Shown one piece after another: positions 45,036-52,892 of a stretch of 64,000 bases of DNA (position 1 is the first letter of the stretch; every line of letters starts with the position of its first letter). The notes beneath the pieces were generated by a model. It was not told where the DNA came from. It ran no database searches and was given only the letters and a program-made list of their open reading frames with translations. The translations under genes were made by a program, and so were the position numbers. The stretch is from JAGQPD01 sp020426865. Lineage in GTDB: Bacteria > Planctomycetota > Planctomycetia > Pirellulales > Pirellulaceae. The stretch lies in assembly GCA_041399065.1 (NCBI GenBank), contig JAWKTN010000009.1, positions 381,021-445,020 of the forward strand. The letters are read 5' to 3'.

Positions 45036-45995
45036 ATGTCGACCGCACAGCATCTGCACCGACGCGCCTACACGCTGTTGGAACTGATGATCGTACTGGC
45101 CATTTTGGCCGGCGTGATGGCGATTGCCTGGCCGCGGTTGAGTCGACGTAGCGATCGAGCACGCCTGCAAGATTCCGCTCTCCAGCTGAAAGCCGAACTT
45201 GCAGAGGCCAGGCAAGCCGCAGTTTCCGGCGGTTATCCGTTGCGACTGTTTTATGTTCCTGGCACGTCCCAATATGCGGTCGGCACGCGGCCCCCGGATC
45301 ATTTCAACAGTACTATTAACGACTCGTTCGCAGGGAGTTCGCCAGAAGATCAGGGGGGGCTGGCCAATGGCTCGATGACCTTCGGTCGTTCAGGACGAAA
45401 TGATACAGGAGGAAACGGCACACGCGGTAATGGCACCTTTCGCGACCAACCCCTTACACAGTCCACCGGTGATCCTGGTGATCGATTTAGCGATCGCGCC
45501 GGATGGGTCGACCCGAGAACGCGTCCACCAGCATTACGCTATTTGTCAGATGACGTCGTCTTCGTGGATCCTGGTCGACAGTTGACAAATTTGGACGCGA
45601 CGAATGTGCGTTTTGATGTCTCTCAGCGAGACGATACCGGCCCGGCGACGATGGAGATTGGCGCTGGTCAACCCGACAGCGTGGCGTTATCTCACTGGCA
45701 AGAATTGGTGGTCTTTTACCCCAATGGCCGAGCCAACTCGGCCAATTTTCAGTTGGAAGATCCCAGCAGTCGATCGGGGTACCGGATCAAGGTCCAAGTC
45801 CGCGGTTTGACCGGCGCAACGACGATGGAAGTCGTGCAACCTCCGCCACCCGATGAAATGAAGGACCCGAACGCAGCCACTGAAAACAAGTCACTGGTCG
45901 GAAATCGTGCTGTCAACAACATGGAGCGGAACGCCGTGAGCGCGTCTGGGAATCCGTCGAATAACTTCAATCGTGCGAGCGAGCCTGTTCGTTGA
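45036..45995 (+). CDS. gspH: Minor pseudopilin GspH-like
   Basis: 319 residues, longer than usual GspH (about 170). The prepilin site is RRA/YTLLELMIVLAILAG: Ala, not Gly, occupies -1, but the Glu at position 5 is present. A beta-rich domain follows, with a long Asn/Gly/Asp-rich insertion (about residues 95-150). It starts five bases after gspG and ends in TGA that is shared with the TTG start option of gspI. The role is assumed to be a tip or shaft component. GspH or another minor pseudopilin is the best call given the position. Confidence 0.75.
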   Translation: MSTAQHLHRRAYTLLELMIVLAILAGVMAIAWPRLSRRSDRARLQDSALQLKAELAEARQAAVSGGYPLRLFYVPGTSQYAVGTRPPDHFNSTINDSFAGSSPEDQGGLANGSMTFGRSGRNDTGGNGTRGNGTFRDQPLTQSTGDPGDRFSDRAGWVDPRTRPPALRYLSDDVVFVDPGRQLTNLDATNVRFDVSQRDDTGPATMEIGAGQPDSVALSHWQELVVFYPNGRANSANFQLEDPSSRSGYRIKVQVRGLTGATTMEVVQPPPPDEMKDPNAATENKSLVGNRAVNNMERNAVSASGNPSNNFNRASEPVR

Positions 45996-46003
45996 CCGTC
46001 GAA

Positions 46004-46588
46004 ATGCGATACTCTGCTGCCAACCTGTCTGGACGTGCCGACGCAAGCACGCACTTCAACGTAGCACGATCGTCGCGCGCGCGACGCCGCGGGTTTTCGC
46101 TCCTGGAGGTCATGATCAGCACCGGGATTTTGGCCGCCGGTGTCGTATTGTTACTGGGGCTTTTGAGCAACGGTGAGGGACATGCGCGGCGGGCGGAAGA
46201 TCGAGTCATCGGGCAGATGTTGTGCCAAAATCGGATCGATGAGATCGTCAGCGGCGTTACTCCATTGCAGTTGATGGAACCGCAGCTGGATCCACTATAT
46301 CCACAATGGCAAGTAGATGTCACGTGGCAGGAGGTTGGCGTACCGGGCCTGTTGGCGGTCAAAGTGAGGGCAACGAAGGACCCGACACCATCTGCGAGTG
46401 ATCCTGGGTCGGTCAACGCACCGAGAATCGTCGAATCGACGACGGACGACGCTTCGCCAGGTCCACGGCGATTCTCCTATGAGTTGGTGCGGTGGTTGCG
46501 CATCGCTTCCCCCAGCGACCCCAGTCTGATGGGCTCGATGTCATCGTCCGAAGGTCAATCGCTATTGTCGTCGAGGTCGACGCCATGA
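46004..46588 (+). CDS. gspI: Minor pseudopilin GspI-like
   Basis: 194 residues from the ATG at 46004; a TTG at 45992 overlapping the gspH stop is an alternative. The leader is long (about 35 residues). The cleavage motif RRRG/FSLLEVMISTGILA has Gly at -1 and Glu at +5. The short globular domain (EDRVIGQMLCQNRIDEIVSG...) fits GspI, which starts pseudopilus tip assembly with GspJ and GspK. The stop overlaps the gspJ start (ATGA). Confidence 0.85.
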   Translation: MRYSAANLSGRADASTHFNVARSSRARRRGFSLLEVMISTGILAAGVVLLLGLLSNGEGHARRAEDRVIGQMLCQNRIDEIVSGVTPLQLMEPQLDPLYPQWQVDVTWQEVGVPGLLAVKVRATKDPTPSASDPGSVNAPRIVESTTDDASPGPRRFSYELVRWLRIASPSDPSLMGSMSSSEGQSLLSSRSTP

Positions 46589-47907
46589 CGAGCACGATTC
46601 GACAATCAGATTCCGTTCGCCACAGTGGCTTCACTCTTTTGGAAACCATCATCGCACTCGGGCTCGTCGCCACCTTGCTGACACTATGTTGGTCGCTGTT
46701 CGCAACCTACACAAAGTTAGAAGAGCGATCGCAAAGTTCCGCGACCAAACTGCAACTGGTCCGCGCTCTTCATCTGCAGATGGCCTCCGACCTGCGCCGA
46801 ATCACCTTGCTCAAGCCAGAAGACAGCGGTGCTCTGCGAGCGGCACAGGCACAGGAGGCAATCTGGCAAGTTCCTACCGTGCCACTTGACGGTTCAAATA
46901 GTGCATCGCCGTATTCGACATCCGGTTTGACGGCTACCGATAACACACCAGTGACCACCAATCGTGCGATTACGGCGTTGGTGGGGAATGAGGAAAAACT
47001 GACGCTACTGGTTGGTCAACTGCACGTCGATGAGCTTCTCAGTCGCGAAGGAGACGCTTCCCTGATGCCACCAGACGGGCCCTTTGCCATGCAAGCGTCC
47101 GGCGACGAATCATCGCAACAAGAAGGAGACAATCTCGAACCATCGACGGAGAAGCCCGTTGCCGGTGGATTGTCTGAAATCGTCTACGCGTTTACGTCCT
47201 ATCCGGTGCCAATGGACCGCGGCACTTTCAATGATTCAGAAATCCCGGAGGCGGAATCGAACGACAATTTGGGCCGCCCGGTAGCACCCGGCACGTTGAC
47301 GGTCGGCGGGGATGCCTCGCTGGAAACGCAAACGATTTCCAACACGATGGGGCTCTTGCGGACCGAACGCGCACTGCAACAGTCAGGCACGGTCTTGGGT
47401 GAGCAAAGTCGAGACGGTGCAAGTCCGCCGACGGACACACGACTGAATCGCGGGGTGCCGGATCCGGCATTCGCGTCCTCGGAGCTGACGATGGACGTTG
47501 GCGCGCAGGCCACAGATCCCAACGGAATTATCCCCCGGGAGATTCGTGACGATGTTCCCGAAGTGGTTCGGTTCAGACTGCGTTACTTCGACGGTCAGCA
47601 TTGGCAATCGTCATGGGATAGCATGGCAAAGAAACAATTGCCATTGGCCATTGAGGTGGCGTTTGACCTGGACCCCAACGCCGATGGCAGGCAAGCTCCT
47701 CGCTTAGCGGAGTTGTTATTACACGACGAAGGGCAAACAACCCATGAGGGACTGCTAGTGATCGGCAGCGATCTGCAGGACATCGAACCATTTCAAACAG
47801 AATACCGGTTTGTGCTGGCGATTGACCAGCTAATCGGTGAACCGAAATGGATGATGGAAACGAGCGAAGCGTTAAGCAGCGGACGAGCGCCGGAGGAGAC
47901 GCCGTGA
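46585..47907 (+). CDS. gspJ: Minor pseudopilin GspJ-like
   Basis: 440 residues from the ATG at 46585, which overlaps the gspI stop as ATGA and has GAGG seven bases before. The cleavage motif is RHSG/FTLLETIIALGLVA with Glu at +5. The globular domain is long, with a Ser/Thr/Asn-rich middle, and ends near VRFRLRYFDGQHWQSSWDSM, which resembles the GspJ C-terminal WxxxWD pattern. Usual GspJ is about 200 residues, so an insertion of roughly 200 is present. Confidence 0.82.
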   Translation: MTSTIRQSDSVRHSGFTLLETIIALGLVATLLTLCWSLFATYTKLEERSQSSATKLQLVRALHLQMASDLRRITLLKPEDSGALRAAQAQEAIWQVPTVPLDGSNSASPYSTSGLTATDNTPVTTNRAITALVGNEEKLTLLVGQLHVDELLSREGDASLMPPDGPFAMQASGDESSQQEGDNLEPSTEKPVAGGLSEIVYAFTSYPVPMDRGTFNDSEIPEAESNDNLGRPVAPGTLTVGGDASLETQTISNTMGLLRTERALQQSGTVLGEQSRDGASPPTDTRLNRGVPDPAFASSELTMDVGAQATDPNGIIPREIRDDVPEVVRFRLRYFDGQHWQSSWDSMAKKQLPLAIEVAFDLDPNADGRQAPRLAELLLHDEGQTTHEGLLVIGSDLQDIEPFQTEYRFVLAIDQLIGEPKWMMETSEALSSGRAPEETP

Positions 47908-49586
47908 GTTGCCAGGCAGCGAAGCAACATGTAGCGAAGCATCGTGTCGCGGGGAGACAACGACGCGGAATGTTGATTCTGGTCGTGTTGGTCATTGTGC
48001 TGATGTTGGGAGTTGTTGCCACGGGCTTTTTGCTCGACATGCAGACGGAAAACCTGGCAGCACGTGCTGCGAATGACGAATTGGCGGCGAGGCAAGCTGC
48101 ACTGTCGGCGCGCGAATTGTTGGCAGCTCAGATTGAAATGCCACGGCAAGCGCGCGACGAAGTCGGCGGATGGCAGGGCAACTCGGCAACGTTGCGCGAT
48201 CAGATCCTGTTTGCACCAGAGGATTCCCTTAATGGTGCCGCGTCGAGTTCAGGTACCGAGTCCTTCTCGAATGGCCAACTTGACAATACAACCTGTCGGC
48301 TCGCGATTGGTCCTTGGACTTCGGCGCGACCGAACGTCGACATTCATACGGATGAAGTTGTCACAAGTGCGATTGAGTGTGAATCGGGCAAGCTGAACCT
48401 GTTGGCACTGTTGAAATGGGAAGAATCGCAGCCGGGTCTCGCGCGATCGTGCTTGCAAGCGATACCCGGGATGACGGACGACGTGATGGATCAGCTGCTT
48501 TCTGCGCCAGCGCATCCGATGGGGCCATCGACCACAGCGACAACCGGTTCCGCGACGACTGGTCCAACCACTCGTGCGAGCCTATCGTTGTGGGGTACGA
48601 ATGGAGATACGAGCGCGACGCAGATCGACGAGACGGCCGCCATTTCGGGCAGCTGGACCGACCAAGGAACGCAGGTTGCACAACACCGCTGGCAGGATTT
48701 CTTGACGGTTTACAGTGCCGAGCGGAACGAGGCTTACGATGGTAGACCCCGGGTCTTCGTCAATTCGGACAATGTGTCAGAGTTATACATGCAACTGCGT
48801 GATCGAGTATCGCCGGAATGGGCGCAGTTCATTGTCCTCTATCGCCAGTACGGGCCGGGAGGAAGTTCGGGGAGCGTAAGTGGCGCCGGTGCGCTGGAAC
48901 CCGATCTGTCCATCCCTTTGGCTCATCCGATCTCGAGCATTGTCGAGTTGATTGGGGCGACGGTCGCGGTACCGCAGGGCGCCGACACGGTCACGGTTGC
49001 AAGTCCCATCGACGAGACAAATCTTGCCGGTGAGGTTGGACTTGTTCGCGTTGCCGATCAGTTGACAACGACACCCGACCGAACGATTGTAGGACGCGTA
49101 AATGTCAATAAGGCTCCTCGGGAAGTTTTACTGGCGATACCGGGGACGGATGAAACGATTGTCGACCGCATTATGTCCTCGCGCGAGTCCTCCATCGACG
49201 GGCCGGGGAATCGCATCCACGAAACATGGCTATTGGCCGAAGGGCTCGTCGATCGGCAACAGATGCAGGATCTGTTGCCGTACATCACTGTGGGCGGCGA
49301 CGTCTTTCGGGCGCAGGTGTGGGGGTATTTCCTGGACGGGTCCGCTGTAACGGGTTTGGAGGTAGTCTTGGATGGTTCCGCGGGCCGCACAAAACAGGTA
49401 TTTCTTCGAGAACTTTACACGGCAGACGTTCGCGCCGCTTTGGCAGTCAACTATCATCAGACTATGAGTGCGGTGGGTATGAGTGAATCGCCTGGTGCGG
49501 CACATGACAGCCGTGTGGCGAAAGACAGGTTTTCAGAACCGCTCGGAAGAGACGTTCGACGCAGTGCGTCGGCAATCGGTGAGTAA
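47904..49586 (+). CDS. gspK: Pseudopilin GspK-like (tip protein)
   Basis: 560 residues from a GTG at 47904 that overlaps the gspJ stop (GTGA) and has GGAGGAG upstream. The N-terminus reads RRG/MLILVVLVIVLMLGVVAT; as in other GspK proteins, the Glu at +5 is absent. The globular part has NVNKAPREVLLAIPGTD, a helix-hairpin-helix-type segment typical of GspK (two such segments: IPGMTDDVMDQLL earlier). It completes the GHIJK pseudopilus set. It is larger than usual GspK (about 330). Confidence 0.85.
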   Translation: MSCQAAKQHVAKHRVAGRQRRGMLILVVLVIVLMLGVVATGFLLDMQTENLAARAANDELAARQAALSARELLAAQIEMPRQARDEVGGWQGNSATLRDQILFAPEDSLNGAASSSGTESFSNGQLDNTTCRLAIGPWTSARPNVDIHTDEVVTSAIECESGKLNLLALLKWEESQPGLARSCLQAIPGMTDDVMDQLLSAPAHPMGPSTTATTGSATTGPTTRASLSLWGTNGDTSATQIDETAAISGSWTDQGTQVAQHRWQDFLTVYSAERNEAYDGRPRVFVNSDNVSELYMQLRDRVSPEWAQFIVLYRQYGPGGSSGSVSGAGALEPDLSIPLAHPISSIVELIGATVAVPQGADTVTVASPIDETNLAGEVGLVRVADQLTTTPDRTIVGRVNVNKAPREVLLAIPGTDETIVDRIMSSRESSIDGPGNRIHETWLLAEGLVDRQQMQDLLPYITVGGDVFRAQVWGYFLDGSAVTGLEVVLDGSAGRTKQVFLRELYTADVRAALAVNYHQTMSAVGMSESPGAAHDSRVAKDRFSEPLGRDVRRSASAIGE

Positions 49587-49610
49587 TTGTAACCAAGATA
49601 GCGGCAGGTC

Positions 49611-51164
49611 ATGTTGAATTTGTGGGATCAGCGTCGTTCGCGAACATGTGTGATTATCAGTCCCAGCGACGATATGACTCGCTACATGTACGTACGGCGC
49701 GAATCGGCGATGCCGCGCGTGCTGGCCGTTGGCGAGTTTCATCGTGACTTGCAGCAGCCTTGGTCGGGACAGTTGAAGGCCGCGTTGGCGGCCCAGAAAA
49801 TTCGTGGCCGCGACGCCATGGTTCTGTTGCCCCGGTCGGATCTCGAGATATCCACATTACGAGTGCCACCGGCAACGGAAAAGGAGTTGCCTCAGCTGGT
49901 ACATAATTTATTGGGTGAGTCGACGGGTGATCCGTCAAATCCCCAAATAGTGGACTATGTCGTAGCGCGAAGTGCCGACGAGCATGGATGTGAAGTGTTG
50001 ACGGTAGGTTGTCCTGAGCAGCAATTGCAGACCGTTCGACAGTCACTCAGCGAATGCGGGCTGACGCTGCGGCATGCGACGTACGCCACGTTCGGCGCGG
50101 TCGAATTGCTACGGTTGTTTCGCACTGCGGCTCCTACCACAGAGATCATCGTGGGAGTTGGCGAGCGCGACATCGACGTGGCGGTCGTGCAAAGTGATTC
50201 ACCGGTAATGTTCCGCACAATTCCGCGATCCACAGATGTTGATTCACGTGTCGCTCAACGACTGGCGGGCGAGTTGCATCGCACGTTGACCTTCTCGATT
50301 GATGGCGACGACGAAGAAGCCCACGTGTTCGTTCTCGGTTCCGTCGAAGAACAAGAGATACTTGCCGCTGCGTTGGCCGATGAATTGGCGGCGCCGGTAT
50401 CGATTGTTGATCCGAGGAAACACATCACGTTGTCGGATGCTGTTTCGCACGAAGGGATCCTGCGTTTTGTCGATCTCATGGGTGCCGCACACGCTTGGAA
50501 CCGGGGCACGCAGGAATTGGATCTGGTACATCCCAAGCGCCCACCAAAACCGATGCCGGTATGGGTTCGCCCGGCAGTGATTGCCGCCGCTGCAATGTTA
50601 CTGATTGCAACGGGCACGTGGTATGTCCGCGATATCCAGAATCAACAACAAGATCAGATCACCCAGGAATCGAAAAAGCTGAAGACTAGATCGGAGCGAG
50701 CGAGCCGGGCACTGATACGCAAGGATGATGCCGATTTGATTTCGAGCTGGTATCACGATGAGGTCGTGTGGTTAGACGAGCTGAACAATCTGGCGCGACG
50801 GTTGCCACCTTCAACCGAAGTGGCAATTCAGAAGCTGGTGCTGTCAGCCAGCAACAACAATCGCGGTGTGATCGATTTGTCCGTGAATGTAAGCGAGGCC
50901 GATGTGATGGCCAGGATGGAGGACTCGATTCGTGATCCCCGGCACTCCGTTTCCAGCAAACGAGTCACTGACACCGAAGATCGCGGCAGTTTTCCTTGGC
51001 AGTTCCAGACTCGGATCGTGATCGATAATGCGGTCGAGATGCAGCCGATCGAGCCCCGCGTCGAGGATCAAGAGCCGGTCGACGAACGCGGCAGTACCGG
51101 TGATACAACCGCTGCGGCAGAAGGAGAGGCAGTTGAAATATTGCCAACGGAGCCTGCCCTATGA
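49611..51164 (+). CDS. GspL/PilM-like assembly protein with transmembrane segment
   Basis: 517 residues. The cytoplasmic half (about 1-320) has the actin-like pattern of PilM/GspL, for example RDAMVLLPRSDLEISTLRV and IIVGVGERDIDVAVV. A membrane helix lies near residues 325-345 (AVIAAAAMLLIATGTWYV), followed by a helical coiled coil and a ferredoxin-like domain of PilN/GspL type (EVAIQKLVLSASNNNRG). So one protein covers both PilM and PilN roles, as GspL does. Its stop overlaps the start of the next gene (ATGA). Confidence 0.78.
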   Translation: MLNLWDQRRSRTCVIISPSDDMTRYMYVRRESAMPRVLAVGEFHRDLQQPWSGQLKAALAAQKIRGRDAMVLLPRSDLEISTLRVPPATEKELPQLVHNLLGESTGDPSNPQIVDYVVARSADEHGCEVLTVGCPEQQLQTVRQSLSECGLTLRHATYATFGAVELLRLFRTAAPTTEIIVGVGERDIDVAVVQSDSPVMFRTIPRSTDVDSRVAQRLAGELHRTLTFSIDGDDEEAHVFVLGSVEEQEILAAALADELAAPVSIVDPRKHITLSDAVSHEGILRFVDLMGAAHAWNRGTQELDLVHPKRPPKPMPVWVRPAVIAAAAMLLIATGTWYVRDIQNQQQDQITQESKKLKTRSERASRALIRKDDADLISSWYHDEVVWLDELNNLARRLPPSTEVAIQKLVLSASNNNRGVIDLSVNVSEADVMARMEDSIRDPRHSVSSKRVTDTEDRGSFPWQFQTRIVIDNAVEMQPIEPRVEDQEPVDERGSTGDTTAAAEGEAVEILPTEPAL

Positions 51165-52057
51165 ATCGTCGTACGCGCTGGTTGTTGGCAGGGATGGCTC
51201 TGGTTGGCATCATCTTGTTTGGCGACAAGGCGTATCGCCATTTTGTTGAGGAACCTGCCGAACAATTTGAACGAAAGCTCGCCAAAATTGAAAAGGATAT
51301 GTCCGCGGCGGACGACGCTATCATGGCATCGTCCGACGCCAAGGAGCAACTGGAAGAATACAAAACGCGATCGCTTCCCGGCGATGAAGAATTCGCCAGA
51401 TCACGCTACCAGGACTGGCTCCTTTCTCTGGTTCAGAAAATCGAATTGAAGCAGGCCAGCGTTGACTCGGGCCCGGCCGTATCCGTCACCACCAAGGATC
51501 GCGAGACTCGAAAACCACGGGAGGTCTACAAGAAGTATTCCTTTACGTTGCACGGGCGCGGTGGCTTGCAGCAAGTCGTGCATTTGTTGTACGAGTTCTA
51601 CGGGTCGGGTCAATTGCACAAGATTCAATCCATGTCTCTGACGCCCATCGACAATGGGCGCGAGATCGATGTAACGGTTGCGATCGAGGCACTCGCGATC
51701 ACGCAGTGCGCACGCATGGCCGAACTATCAACGGTAGGGGCGGACCGATTGGCCAGTCACGATATTCAAGATTACTATGCGATCGTGCGGCGCAACTTCT
51801 TCTCTCGCGACGCATCCGCACAATTGCGACAACTCGTCCTCACCGCAATTACCTACGACATGCGCGGTGTTCCCGAAGCGTGGGTCACGATGGCCGATGG
51901 CCAACAGACGCGAAAGTGCCAACGTGGCGATAACATGATCGTACCGCCCCACGAAATCCAGATTATCGACATTCAACCGGAAACCGCATTGATCCAAGTC
52001 GATGGCGTCGCTGCCATGCTGCCACTCGGTAAGTCCGTCTACGATGTCTTGCAGTGA
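51161..52057 (+). CDS. GspM/PilO-like protein with C-terminal GspC/PilP-like domain
   Basis: 298 residues, starting with ATGA overlap. It has an N-terminal membrane helix (WLLAGMALVGIILFG), then a coiled-coil region and a PilO-like ferredoxin domain (YSFTLHGRGGLQQVVHLLYE). From about residue 200, YYAIVRRNFFSRDA and later VSVTMADGQQTRKCQRGDNM-type beta segments (WVTMADGQQTRKCQRGDNM, then IQVDGVAAMLPLGKSV) resemble the HR domain of GspC/PilP, which contacts the secretin. This joins GspM and GspC roles in one chain, which fits the absence of a separate gspC. Confidence 0.7.
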   Translation: MNRRTRWLLAGMALVGIILFGDKAYRHFVEEPAEQFERKLAKIEKDMSAADDAIMASSDAKEQLEEYKTRSLPGDEEFARSRYQDWLLSLVQKIELKQASVDSGPAVSVTTKDRETRKPREVYKKYSFTLHGRGGLQQVVHLLYEFYGSGQLHKIQSMSLTPIDNGREIDVTVAIEALAITQCARMAELSTVGADRLASHDIQDYYAIVRRNFFSRDASAQLRQLVLTAITYDMRGVPEAWVTMADGQQTRKCQRGDNMIVPPHEIQIIDIQPETALIQVDGVAAMLPLGKSVYDVLQ

Positions 52058-52177
52058 CCCCTTCTTTGCAGCTAGATGGGCGTTGTGTGGATTGGCTATT
52101 GCTTGCCAACGACATGCGGCAGCACTACACTTATCGTAGTCTGCGAAAAGGGCAACGCGAATAGACGTGAGGGCATG

Positions 52178-52732
52178 ATGAGCACCACGCTTCGACTGAC
52201 GCCGGAAGAATATGATCAGATGATCGCCAAGGGCGCATTCGAACGACTAGGCCGTCGCGTGGAAATGATACGAGGAGAGCTGCGAGAAATGAATCCCGCA
52301 GGACCAGTTCATGACGATTATGTTGACTATCTGACCCGTTGGTCAACCAATGTGACGACGTCGGCCGATTGCGTGGTCCGTGTTCAGTTGAGCATCGATT
52401 TGCGTGACAGCCGACCCGAACCGGATGTTACCTGGCTGAAACCCGGCCGGTACGCAACGCGTCGCCCAGCCGCAGCGGACGTATTGCTGCTAATCGAGGT
52501 AGCCGATTCCAGCCTTGCCAACGATTTGGGAGAGAGAACCCGACTCTTTGCAGAATTCGGTGTTGGCGAATACTGGGTCGTCGATGTCGCGGGCAAATGC
52601 TTGCACGTCTTCGCCAATCCGCGTGGGGATCGGTATCTCGATCATGAGGTCATTAACTCGGGCGGCACCGTGGCACCCAATTGCAATCCCGACGTGATTC
52701 TGGAATTGAGCGAGCTCTTCGCGGAAGGGTGA
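52178..52732 (+). CDS. Uma2 family endonuclease-like protein
   Basis: 184 residues from the ATG at 52178 (ATG at 52175 also possible; GAGGG precedes). It has the Uma2/DUF820 pattern: TPEEYDQMIAKGAFERLGRR, VEMIRGELREMNP, RPEPDVTWLKPG with the acidic site, VLLLIEVADSSLANDLGER (Glu-x-Asp-like), and FGVGEYWVVDV. This is a PD-(D/E)xK-fold nuclease family of unknown role, abundant in cyanobacteria and planctomycetes. It lies within the type II secretion operon between the GspM-like gene and gspD, which is unusual. Confidence 0.88.
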   Translation: MSTTLRLTPEEYDQMIAKGAFERLGRRVEMIRGELREMNPAGPVHDDYVDYLTRWSTNVTTSADCVVRVQLSIDLRDSRPEPDVTWLKPGRYATRRPAAADVLLLIEVADSSLANDLGERTRLFAEFGVGEYWVVDVAGKCLHVFANPRGDRYLDHEVINSGGTVAPNCNPDVILELSELFAEG

Positions 52733-52892
52733 TTGTACCGACACCGGTCGCATACTCGTAGCTTCCTGCTAGCAATCATCGTTAAAAAAACTGCGATTTG
52801 CACTCTGGTCGTTCGCTGACCAACGTTGACCCCAACGGGCGTTTCGATTACCCTCCGCCCCGCGAATTCAGTCAATCGGTTTTCATTGTTGG

